This document shows positions 1 to 6,346 of a stretch of DNA of 11,257 bases, one piece after another; the first letter of the stretch is position 1, and each line of letters opens with the position of its first letter. This DNA is from Solirubrobacterales bacterium (lineage in GTDB: Bacteria > Actinomycetota > Thermoleophilia > Solirubrobacterales > Solirubrobacteraceae): the NCBI GenBank assembly GCA_013695395.1, contig JACDAP010000161.1:1-11257 (forward strand), in the 5' to 3' direction. The notes beneath the pieces are model-generated. The model was not told the origin of the DNA and did not search any database. It saw nothing but the letters and a program-made list of their open reading frames with translations. Both the position numbers and the translations under genes were made by a program.

Positions 1-711
1 CTCCCTGGGCGGGCGGCCGGTGATCGCGCCGAGGAAGTATTTGTTGGAGACCGCAAGCAGCACCGGATGGCCCAGGTCCCGGACCCGGTCGAGGCCGCGA
101 AGCACCTCGACCGTCTCCCCCGGCGTCTTGGCGAAGTCGGGGCCCGGGTCGAGCAGGAGCCGCTCCGCCGGGACGCCCAGCGCGACCGCGCGATCACGCC
201 GCTCCCGCAGGAAGGCGACGACGTCGTCGAGGACCGCTCCGCGGTAGTCCGGGAAGTGCTCCTGCTTGGGCGCGGCCCGGGTGTGCATGAGGCAGAGGGC
301 GGCGCCGGCCTGCGCGCAGAGCGTGGCCAGCCGCTCGTCGCGCAGGCCCGAGACGTCGTTGATCAGGTGCGCGCCGGCCCCGAGCGCCGCTTCGGCGACC
401 TCGGCCTTCCAGGTGTCCACGGAGACCACGAGCCCGGCGGCGAGCAGCGGGCGGGCCACGGCGAGCACCCGCTCGGTCTCCTCGGCCGCGTCGGCGACCG
501 GTGTATGCGTCACGCCGGACTCGCCGCCGACGTCGATGAGGTCGGCGCCCGCGGCCGCCAGCGCCAGGCCGTGCTCCACCTGCGCCTCGGCCCCCTGCCG
601 CCCGACCGTGTCCGAGAAGGAGTCGGGGCTCGCGTTGACGATCCCCATCAGCAGCGGGCGCCCCGGTGCGGCCTCAAGGACCCGGTCCCGGGTGTGGAGC
701 GGCGGGATCAC
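1..711 (-). CDS. folP: Dihydropteroate synthase-like protein, C-terminus cut by window edge
   Basis: Dihydropteroate synthase (DHPS) joins pterin pyrophosphate to p-aminobenzoate in folate synthesis, in the cytoplasm. The 237 visible residues show the TIM-barrel landmarks in order: MGIVNASPDSFSD (residues 22-34, with the metal/pyrophosphate Asn26), LIDVGGES (58-65, pterin-binding Asp60), SVDTWK (97-102, Asp99), INDVSGL (117-123, Asn118), LMHTRAAP, LLLDPGPDFAK and AVSNKYFLG near the edge. About 30-45 C-terminal residues, including the usual Arg-x-His end motif, lie outside the window. The GTG start at 711 overlaps the TGA of the upstream reductase (GTGA), which implies translational coupling. 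An ATG at 648 would begin exactly at MGIVNAS but would drop the usual N-terminal strand. Neither start has a Shine-Dalgarno sequence. Two canonical elements are altered: loop 2 reads GGESGVTHTP instead of GGESTRPG, and SRK reads SNK. Family membership is firm, but canonical DHPS activity is not. Confidence 0.85.
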   Translation of the reverse strand, partial: MIPPLHTRDRVLEAAPGRPLLMGIVNASPDSFSDTVGRQGAEAQVEHGLALAAAGADLIDVGGESGVTHTPVADAAEETERVLAVARPLLAAGLVVSVDTWKAEVAEAALGAGAHLINDVSGLRDERLATLCAQAGAALCLMHTRAAPKQEHFPDYRGAVLDDVVAFLRERRDRAVALGVPAERLLLDPGPDFAKTPGETVEVLRGLDRVRDLGHPVLLAVSNKYFLGAITGRPPRE

Positions 712-1430
712 CGCGCGTAGTGGAGGAACAGGTGGTCGTCGGCCCGGCGGACCCCGGCCAGCCGGAGCTCGGCGGGCGGATCCAGCGCCGCTCCCGCCAG
801 CGAGGTCGGCCCGTCCCCGGCGACCACGAGCGGGGCGAGGGTGAGCAGGAGGTCGTCGACGAGGTCGTCGGCCAGCAGGGCCCGCAGCACGCCTGGGCCG
901 CCCTCGCAGGCGACCGACAGGACGCCGCGCTCGCCGTGGAGATGCTCGAGGGCGCCCCGCAGCCCACCGTCGCTCACGTGCAGCGAGGTCTCCGTGGCGT
1001 TCGCCGGGAGCTCGACCTCGCGCTCGGAGTAGAGCTGCTTGGGCACGCCCTCCTCCCCGAGGACGGGCACCTCCCAGGGGAACTCGCCGCGGCGGCTGAG
1101 GGTGGCAAGGATCGGATGCGGCGTACGGCCCGCCGCCTGCCGGGCCTCGCGCTGGTCGGCGTCGAGCAGGTTCGCGTACTTCTCCGCGGCGATCGTCCCC
1201 GTGCCGACCAGCACGCAGTCCGCGGCGGCGCGCAGCCCGCGCAGCAGTGCCCGGTCCTCCGGATGGCCGAGCCCGCCGGAACGCTCGTCGACCGTCGCCC
1301 GCCCGTCGATCGAGGCGACCATGATCGCCACCACCCGGGGCAGCCCGGGCCGCCCGCCCTCGGAGAGCCCGAGCGCAGCCACAGCCTCCTCGGCGGAGAC
1401 GGACCCGGACCCCTCGCTGAGCGCTCGCAT
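708..1430 (-). CDS. RibD C-terminal domain / dihydrofolate reductase-fold reductase
   Basis: The protein has 240 residues and consists of one RibD-C (DHFR-like) domain with no deaminase domain. Family hallmarks are MVASIDGRATVDERSGG (37-53, substrate and cofactor site of the fold), RALLRGLRAAADCVLVGTGT (60-79), the NADPH-binding loop CEGGPG (175-180) and DDLLLTLAPLVVAGDGP (192-208). Known relatives reduce the riboflavin precursor 5-amino-6-ribosylamino-uracil phosphate. The stand-alone mycobacterial relative Rv2671 has been reported to have NADPH-dependent dihydrofolate reductase activity. The downstream neighbour is a folP-like gene sharing the GTGA overlap, and no other riboflavin gene is visible, so a folate role is a reasonable inference. 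The ATG at 1430 lies 22 bases after the preceding gene's stop, with no Shine-Dalgarno sequence but a TAGCCT hexamer 7 nt upstream. The first ~30 residues are poorly conserved, so a later start is possible. Confidence 0.85.
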   Translation of the reverse strand: MRALSEGSGSVSAEEAVAALGLSEGGRPGLPRVVAIMVASIDGRATVDERSGGLGHPEDRALLRGLRAAADCVLVGTGTIAAEKYANLLDADQREARQAAGRTPHPILATLSRRGEFPWEVPVLGEEGVPKQLYSEREVELPANATETSLHVSDGGLRGALEHLHGERGVLSVACEGGPGVLRALLADDLVDDLLLTLAPLVVAGDGPTSLAGAALDPPAELRLAGVRRADDHLFLHYAR

Positions 1431-1432
1431 CC

Positions 1433-1451
1433 CGGCGAGGCTAGCCCGCCG
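1433..1451. repeat. Quasi-palindrome between secreted-protein gene and reductase gene
   Basis: CGGCG, one extra A, then GGCT is followed directly by AGCC and CGCCG. The arms match perfectly apart from the single extra base, and the centre is the perfect 8-bp palindrome GGCTAGCC. It begins 2 nt after the TAG stop of the secreted-protein gene and covers the TAGCCT hexamer proposed as the -10 of the reductase gene. As RNA it would form a short terminator-like stem with a CTAG loop and no U tract. As DNA it could be an operator. The sequence does not decide between these. Confidence 0.4.
1438..1443 (-). promoter_or_regulatory. Candidate -10 (TAGCCT) for reductase-folP, leaderless spacing
   Basis: TAGCCT on the minus strand ends 7 nt before the ATG at 1430. 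That spacing would put the transcription start at or within a base or two of the start codon. No -35 consensus is visible, as is common in high-GC actinobacteria. It matches the same hexamer pattern in front of four other genes here. Confidence 0.4.
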
Positions 1452-1452
1452 A

Positions 1453-3354
1453 CTACTTGGCCTTCTTGATCGTGAGGCGCTGCTTGTCGACGGTCACGTT
1501 CCCGGCGACGTCACGCACGGAGATCCGCAGCGTGTACGTGCCGTTCTTCCTGTACACGTGGCTCGCGGTGCGCTTCTTGTCGGTGCGGCTCTTGTCGCCC
1601 CAGTCGATCCGGTAGCTCTTGACCCCGGAGCCGTTGGCGACCGCCCCCGGCGTGTCGGCGGTGCCCTGCGGCGCATCCGGCACGAAGGCGTCGCTCGCCT
1701 TCACCGCGAGCTTGAGGGTCCGCCCCTGCTTGCGGACGCCGGTGAGCTTGCTCTCGAACGTCGGCGGCGTGCCGTCGACGCGCAGCAGCCGCACGTTCGT
1801 CGCCGCCGTCTGGCCACGGCGATCGGTCGCGACCACCCGCCAGGGGTGGATGCCGTCGGTGAGCGGCGAGCCGAGGGTGAGCGAGCGGTCTGTGGTCTCC
1901 CCCACCGCGGTCCCGTCGATCTCGACCCGGTAGCGCAGCCTGCCCTGGATCTCGAAAGCGGACTGCCAGGTGAGCTTCGGCTGCTTGAAGCGGCGGAACT
2001 TCGAGGAGGTGTAGGTGCGGAAGCGGCCGGGCTCGCGGTCGAAACCGCCGGCCACCAGCCGTCGCCCGCCGGGCCCGTTCTGGACGAAGACCGCCCAGGC
2101 GTCGCCGGCCCGGTTGACGCCGAGGTCCATGCCGCCCGCCGCCTCCGCGGGGCCGAACTCCGGCGGCGAGAGCACCTGCAGCGGCCCGGGCCCAGGCACG
2201 CCCGCCTTGGACGGGCTGATGTCGTAGCCGCTGATCCGCACGCCACCGTCGGGGTTGAGGGAGGCCGCGTAGGCGTCCCCGTTCTCGGCGATGCCCACGG
2301 CCGGCAGGCTCGTGGCCGCCGCCGGGCCGACCGTCGCGGCCGGGAAGAACTCGTCACGGTGGATGAGCGCGGCGTTCAGGCCGCCGCCGGCGCTGGTGGC
2401 GGCGATGCCCTCGCCGCGGCCACTGATCGAGATCGCGAGCTCGCCGACGTCAGCTGGCGCGGGGAAGCCGAGCCCATCGACGAACTTTCCCTCCTCGTAG
2501 ACCCCGCCGCGCAGTCGCCGGGCGACGGTGTGCAGCCGTCCGTCGTCGAACTGCTGACGGAAGGCCGCCCAGGCGTAGCTGGCGTCGTCCTCGATCGAGA
2601 TGTCCGGCGTGTCGGCGCCGCCGCCGGCATGACCGTCGATGGCGGGGACGTTCAGATCCTGGGGTGACGTGGAGACCTTGGACCCGAAGACGCGGCGGGA
2701 GTAGACGTGGCCGGCCTCGCCCCAGAGCACCACGGCGGTCCCCTCGGCGGAGACGGCGATGCGGCTGCGGCCGGCGCCGAGGCCGGCGTCCTGCGCGGGG
2801 GTGACGTCGAGGACGTCCGGGAGGACGGCGAAGGCCGTCTCGGTCCGGGCCATCCGCGCGACGCGGACGTCCCGGGCGCTGCCGCCGGGCGCGGTGAAGG
2901 AGATGTAGGCCACACCATGGATCGACATGTCCACGGACGGGTTCGAGGCGCCGTCGACGAGGGCCTGCGGCGGCAGGAACGGCCGCGGCGCGTCCGGCTT
3001 GACCGCCACGTTGAGCTGGTTGCCCGAGCGGAAGGCCACGACGAGGCGGCCACCGTCGGAGGCGGCGACAACGGGCTGAGATGCGGCACCAGGCAGCGCC
3101 GTGTCGAGCCGCTCGGGGGCCTGGAAGCCGCCCCCGATGAGGCGGGAGACGAACAGGTGCGGCACGCCGCCGTCGTCCTTGACGTAGGCCACCGCACCGG
3201 TGCCGTCCCGGGCTATATCGACGTCACCGACCCTCAGGGTGCCGCCGACGGGGCCGTCGATCACGTCCCCGGCGAAGTAGTTCGCCTGAGCGACCGCGGG
3301 GGCGGCCAGCAGGACGGCGGTGGTGGTGAGCAGGGCGGAGAGGCGAGGCATCAT
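1453..3354 (-). CDS. Secreted beta-rich protein with C-terminal PKD-like domain, function unknown
   Basis: The protein has 633 residues. A Sec-type signal peptide is clear: MMPR, a hydrophobic core (residues 5-19), and an AQA cleavage motif ending at residue 24. Residues ~28-440 contain recurring short strands with motifs such as GTGAVAYV, GRLVVAF, GTAVVLWG and GDAWAVFV. This pattern suggests a beta-propeller or similar repeat fold, though I cannot assign blades confidently. Residues ~455-527 look like an Ig/Fn3-type domain (LRYRVEIDG ... HPWRVVATD). Residues ~530-630 end in a PKD-type module with DWGD (584-587), HVYRKNGTYTLRISVRDVAGN and a Lys-rich tail (TIKKAK). There is no LPXTG, membrane anchor or catalytic motif. 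Two tandem ATGs (3354 and 3351) are available, with no Shine-Dalgarno sequence. It lies 94 bp downstream of glpD behind a hairpin. Likely an exported surface or envelope protein; its ligand is unknown. Confidence 0.8.
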   Translation of the reverse strand: MMPRLSALLTTTAVLLAAPAVAQANYFAGDVIDGPVGGTLRVGDVDIARDGTGAVAYVKDDGGVPHLFVSRLIGGGFQAPERLDTALPGAASQPVVAASDGGRLVVAFRSGNQLNVAVKPDAPRPFLPPQALVDGASNPSVDMSIHGVAYISFTAPGGSARDVRVARMARTETAFAVLPDVLDVTPAQDAGLGAGRSRIAVSAEGTAVVLWGEAGHVYSRRVFGSKVSTSPQDLNVPAIDGHAGGGADTPDISIEDDASYAWAAFRQQFDDGRLHTVARRLRGGVYEEGKFVDGLGFPAPADVGELAISISGRGEGIAATSAGGGLNAALIHRDEFFPAATVGPAAATSLPAVGIAENGDAYAASLNPDGGVRISGYDISPSKAGVPGPGPLQVLSPPEFGPAEAAGGMDLGVNRAGDAWAVFVQNGPGGRRLVAGGFDREPGRFRTYTSSKFRRFKQPKLTWQSAFEIQGRLRYRVEIDGTAVGETTDRSLTLGSPLTDGIHPWRVVATDRRGQTAATNVRLLRVDGTPPTFESKLTGVRKQGRTLKLAVKASDAFVPDAPQGTADTPGAVANGSGVKSYRIDWGDKSRTDKKRTASHVYRKNGTYTLRISVRDVAGNVTVDKQRLTIKKAK

Positions 3355-3387
3355 GGTTCGAGGGATCGCAACCGGCGACGGCGAGAG

Positions 3388-3393
3388 AAGTTA
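3388..3393 (-). promoter_or_regulatory. Weak candidate -10 (TAACTT) for the secreted-protein gene
   Basis: TAACTT on the minus strand lies 33 nt upstream of the ATG at 3354, inside the 94-bp gap after glpD. There is no recognisable -35. It is the only TANNNT-type hexamer I noticed in the gap. If used, it gives a short leader rather than a leaderless message. Confidence 0.2.
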
Positions 3394-3423
3394 CGGCGTC
3401 GGGCCGACGGAGGCGCCACACGT

Positions 3424-3439
3424 CGCCCGGGGGCGGGCG
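3424..3439 (-). terminator. GC-rich hairpin after glpD
   Basis: CGCCCG and CGGGCG form a perfect 6-bp all-GC stem around a 4-nt loop, starting 9 nt after the glpD stop codon when read on the minus strand. There is no U tract, which is usual for actinobacterial terminators. Its position favours termination or 3'-end protection of the glpD transcript and separates it from the secreted-protein gene. Confidence 0.5.
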
Positions 3440-3448
3440 CGGCGCACG

Positions 3449-5179
3449 TCAGGCGACCAGGATGCCCTCGCTGGCTGCCTCGGCGAGGAACGCCTCTGCC
3501 TCGGCCTCCACGCGCGCGGCGTCCCAGCCGAGCTCGGCGCCCATCGCGGCGGCGACCCGCCGTGCGGCGACACCGTCGGGTGCGGCCACGTCCCGTGCGG
3601 CGGTCAGCCCGAGCCGTGTGCGGCGCAGCAGCGCGTCACCGACCGTCCGCGCCTGCTCATGGCGCGCGGCGTGGACGACCTCGGCGAGCAGGTCCGGGGG
3701 ACGTCCGGGCCCGTCGACGACCGGCTGGGCGAGCTCCCCCCGCTCGGTCGCGATGGCCAGCACGTCGTGCGCGAGGTGGCCGTAGCGGCCGGCCAGCTGC
3801 GCGTAGGCGGCCTCCGGCACGCCTTCGATCCGGGGCAGCTCCTCGAGGCTCACGGACTGTCCGAGCGGGATCTGGTGCGTCCGGCAGGGCGCGTCGCGGG
3901 CGTCGCGCTCCACGAGCCGGTCGACGGTCTGCTTGGCCATCCGCCGCCAGGTCGTCAGCTTGCCGCCGGTGATCGTGATCATCCCGCTCGAGGTCTCGTA
4001 GAGCTCAGCTTTGCGGGAGATGTCGACCGACTTCTTCGGATCTCCGGTGGAGATCAGCGGGCGCACGCCCGCGTAGGCGCCCGCGAGGTCGGAGGGCGTG
4101 AGCGTCGTGCCGAAGTACGCGTTGGTCGCGTCGAGGAGATAGGCGATGTCCTCGGGCTCGGGCGCGACGTGATCGAGCGCGTGGGGATCGTCGCTCGGCT
4201 CGACCTCGTTGTCGGTCGTGCCGATCAGGGTGCCGCCGAGCCAGGGAAGGGCGAAGATCGTGCGCCCGCCGCCCGCCGGGACGATCGCGCCGCTGATGAG
4301 CGGCACCTGGTCGTGGCGGAGCGTGATGTGGGTCCCGCGGGAGGGCTTGATGACCGGGACCTCCGCCTCGTCGTGGAGCTCCTCCGGACGCAGCCGGTCC
4401 GCCCAGACGCCGGTCGCGTTGATGACGTTCTCGGCGTGGACGGGGAAGGTGTCTCCGCTCATGACGTCGGTCACCTGGACCCCGCGGGAGCGCCCGCCGG
4501 TGTCGAGCAGGTCGGTGACCTCGAGGCCGTTGCAGCAGACCGCGCCGAAGCGCTCGGCCTCCTGCAGGACCGTCAGGACCAGCCGGACGTCGTCGGTCTG
4601 GCAGTCGTAGAAGAGGTAGCCGGAGGTCGGGTTGCGGCCCGCCAGGGCGGGCAGCCGCTCGACGACCTCCTCCCCGGAGATCACACGGTGGCGGTCGGGC
4701 GCCCAGTCGGCCAGGCCGTCTCCGTCGACGTCGGCGACCGAGAGGGCTCCGTGCTCCTCGCTCGGCGGCTGCCCGCGGCCGGGGCGGCGGCTGCGGAGCT
4801 TGTCGACGGACATGACGTCGTAGAGGTTCAGGCCCATCCCGGTCATGCGATCCGGGCGCTCGCCGTCGAACGCCGCCACCACGAGCGGGAGCGGCTTGAC
4901 GAGGTGAGGCGCCAGCTTGACGTTGATCTGGCGCTCGAGCAGCGCCTCGCGAACCAGCCCGAGGTCAAAGTTCTGGAGGTAGCGCAGGCCGCCGTGGACG
5001 AGCTTGGACGAGCGGCTGGAGGTGCCTGAGGCGTAGTCGGCACGCTCGACCAGGGCGACGGAGTAGCCGCGGGTGGCGGCGTCGAGCGCGACACCGGCAC
5101 CGGTGATGCCGCCGCCGACGACGACCACGTCGAATCGCTCGGCCGCCAGCGCGGCGATGGCGTGTGCGCGGGTGATCAC
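3449..5179 (-). CDS. glpD: FAD-dependent glycerol-3-phosphate dehydrogenase
   Basis: This enzyme oxidises sn-glycerol 3-phosphate to dihydroxyacetone phosphate and passes electrons to the quinone pool. It is a peripheral membrane flavoprotein (EC 1.1.5.3). The 576 residues match the family's usual length. The N-terminus has the FAD Rossmann motif VVVVGGGITGAG (18-29) and the acidic end of beta-2 at VERADY. The GlpD/DAO signature GTSSRSSKLVHGGLRYL lies at 52-68. NATGVWAD (254-261) and the substrate-site block IKPSRGTHITLRH (277-289) follow, then FALPWLGGTLIGTTD (309-323) and ITGGKLTTWRRMA (403-415). The C-terminal helical DAO_C domain runs from about 430 to 545. The start is the GTG at 5179, because the Rossmann strand begins 17 residues later. 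No Shine-Dalgarno sequence precedes it, and TAGACT lies 9 nt upstream. No glpF or glpK is in view. The divergent neighbour is an SDR gene. Confidence 0.95.
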   Translation of the reverse strand: MITRAHAIAALAAERFDVVVVGGGITGAGVALDAATRGYSVALVERADYASGTSSRSSKLVHGGLRYLQNFDLGLVREALLERQINVKLAPHLVKPLPLVVAAFDGERPDRMTGMGLNLYDVMSVDKLRSRRPGRGQPPSEEHGALSVADVDGDGLADWAPDRHRVISGEEVVERLPALAGRNPTSGYLFYDCQTDDVRLVLTVLQEAERFGAVCCNGLEVTDLLDTGGRSRGVQVTDVMSGDTFPVHAENVINATGVWADRLRPEELHDEAEVPVIKPSRGTHITLRHDQVPLISGAIVPAGGGRTIFALPWLGGTLIGTTDNEVEPSDDPHALDHVAPEPEDIAYLLDATNAYFGTTLTPSDLAGAYAGVRPLISTGDPKKSVDISRKAELYETSSGMITITGGKLTTWRRMAKQTVDRLVERDARDAPCRTHQIPLGQSVSLEELPRIEGVPEAAYAQLAGRYGHLAHDVLAIATERGELAQPVVDGPGRPPDLLAEVVHAARHEQARTVGDALLRRTRLGLTAARDVAAPDGVAARRVAAAMGAELGWDAARVEAEAEAFLAEAASEGILVA

Positions 5180-5188
5180 GGAAGAGGC

Positions 5189-5194
5189 AGTCTA
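5189..5194 (-). promoter_or_regulatory. Candidate -10 (TAGACT) for glpD, leaderless spacing
   Basis: TAGACT on the minus strand is followed by 9 nt and the GTG start of glpD. The whole divergent spacer is only 43 bp and contains no Shine-Dalgarno sequence for glpD, so a leaderless message is the simplest reading. The position where a -35 would fall overlaps the opposing -10 candidate at 5209-5214. Confidence 0.4.
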
Positions 5195-5208
5195 CGGGCG
5201 GGGGCCGA

Positions 5209-5214
5209 TAGCTT
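5209..5214 (+). promoter_or_regulatory. Candidate -10 (TAGCTT) for the SDR gene, leaderless spacing
   Basis: TAGCTT is followed by 8 nt and the ATG at 5223. There is no Shine-Dalgarno sequence and no -35 consensus. The -35 position (about 5186-5191) coincides with the glpD -10 candidate on the other strand, so the two polymerase sites would be mutually exclusive. Confidence 0.4.
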
Positions 5215-5222
5215 TCGACGCA

Positions 5223-6302
5223 ATGTCACGCTCCACCATCCTGTTCACCGGCTTCCCTGGCTTCATCGGCGCTCGCCTCATCGGAAAGCTGCTGGCCGAC
5301 GCGCCGGAGGCGACGGTCGTGGCCCTCGTCGAGCCGCGGATGGTCGCGGTCGCGCGGGAGGCCGCAGCGACGATCGATCGCGAGCGGATCGTCGTCGAGC
5401 CCGGCGACATCACCGACCCTATGCTCGGCCTCACCGCGGGGCGCTACGCGGAGCTCGCCGCGAGCACGACGCAGGTCCACCACCTGGCCGCGATCTACGA
5501 CCTCGCGGTGCCGCTGGCGGTGGCCGAGCGGGTCAACGTGATCGGCACCCAGCACGTCATCGCCTTCTGCCGGGCCTGCGAGCAGCTCGAGCGCCACCAC
5601 TACGTCTCAACCTGTTACGTCGCGGGCACCCGTTCCGGCCGGGTCATGGAGGCCGATCTCGCGTGCGGGCAGCCGTTCAAGAACCACTACGAGTCGACGA
5701 AGTTCGGCGCGGAAGTGCTGGTCCGCGCCTCGATGGACGAGGTGCCGACCACGATCTACAGGCCCGCGATCGTCGTCGGGGACTCGGAGACGGGCGTGAC
5801 GGCCAAGTTCGACGGCCCGTACTACCTGCTGCGGCTGCTCCAGCGGGCCGGCGAGCGCCAGCCGATCGCCCAGATCGCCAGCGAGAACGCGACGTTCAAC
5901 GTCGTCCCCGTGGACTTCGTCGTCGACGCGATCGCCGCAGGCGCCCGTGACCCCGAGGCGATCGGGGAGACGCTGGCCCTCTGCGACCCGGATCCGGTCG
6001 CCTCGGCCGAGCTCATGCGGACGTTCGCGCAGCTCTACGCCGGGCGGGAACCGAGCTACCGCGTGCCGACCTCACTGCTCGCGCGCGCGCTCAGGATCGG
6101 CGCGGTCCGCAAGCTCTACGGGGGCACGCCCGTGGAGTCGCTCATCTACCTTTCGCACCCCGTCACCTTCGATACGACGAGAGCGCAAGCCGTGCTCGGA
6201 CGGGCCGGGCTGCGCTGCCCGCGCTTCGTCGACTACGCGCCGAACCTCGTGCGCTTCTTCCGCGAGCACGAGGACGACGCGGCGCTCGTGCCGAAGCACT
6301 GA
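5223..6302 (+). CDS. Extended SDR oxidoreductase, thioester/acyl-CoA reductase-like
   Basis: The protein has 359 residues and one extended short-chain dehydrogenase/reductase domain. The NAD(P)-binding motif TGFPGFIG lies at 9-16, a cofactor-contact Asp in PGDITD at 61-66, and HLAAIYDL at 87-94. The catalytic Ser/Thr lies in YVSTCYVAG (127-135) and the catalytic Tyr-x-x-x-Lys is YESTK (Y156, K160). IYRPAIVVGDSETG (178-191) follows. The TGFPGFIG opening, the long substrate-side insertion and the YRP block resemble the Male-sterility/NAD_binding_4 group, which includes fatty acyl-CoA reductases and thioester-reductase domains. The substrate cannot be read from the sequence, and a nucleotide-sugar epimerase-like role is the main alternative. 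The frame is open further upstream, but the ATG at 5223 puts the Rossmann strand at residue 5 and clears glpD. It is divergent from glpD, with manA 44 bp downstream. Confidence 0.85.
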   Translation: MSRSTILFTGFPGFIGARLIGKLLADAPEATVVALVEPRMVAVAREAAATIDRERIVVEPGDITDPMLGLTAGRYAELAASTTQVHHLAAIYDLAVPLAVAERVNVIGTQHVIAFCRACEQLERHHYVSTCYVAGTRSGRVMEADLACGQPFKNHYESTKFGAEVLVRASMDEVPTTIYRPAIVVGDSETGVTAKFDGPYYLLRLLQRAGERQPIAQIASENATFNVVPVDFVVDAIAAGARDPEAIGETLALCDPDPVASAELMRTFAQLYAGREPSYRVPTSLLARALRIGAVRKLYGGTPVESLIYLSHPVTFDTTRAQAVLGRAGLRCPRFVDYAPNLVRFFREHEDDAALVPKH

Positions 6303-6332
6303 TCGCCGCCCCTGGGGCGACGGCCCGGTCGG

Positions 6333-6338
6333 TAGCGT
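6333..6338 (+). promoter_or_regulatory. Candidate -10 (TAGCGT) for manA, leaderless spacing
   Basis: TAGCGT is followed by 8 nt and the ATG at 6347. The GAGGCG touching the ATG is too close to act as a normal Shine-Dalgarno sequence. The hexamer sits in the 44-bp gap after the SDR gene, so manA may have its own start even if some read-through occurs from upstream. Confidence 0.4.
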
Positions 6339-6346
6339 GCGAGGCG

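Noticed and set aside
67..720. Plus-strand open frame of 217 codons
   Set aside because: It is antisense to the folP-like gene, Arg/Gly/Ala/Pro-rich without family motifs, and typical of third-position GC shadowing.
1039..2667. Plus-strand open frame of 542 codons
   Set aside because: It spans the antisense of two convincing minus-strand genes and has no coherent domain or signal peptide. It is a GC-driven shadow despite its length.
2707..5029. Two long plus-strand frames (2707-3972 and 3320-5029)
   Set aside because: They lie opposite the secreted-protein gene and glpD, overlap each other, and have shadow-like composition.
5073..5222. Upstream extension of the SDR frame into glpD
   Set aside because: It is antisense to the glpD N-terminus, and the Rossmann strand begins right after the ATG at 5223.
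6303..6320. TCGCC/GGCGA hairpin between the SDR gene and manA
   Set aside because: It has only 5 bp of stem with an 8-nt loop and no U tract. Such pairings are frequent by chance in this composition, so it is not called a terminator.
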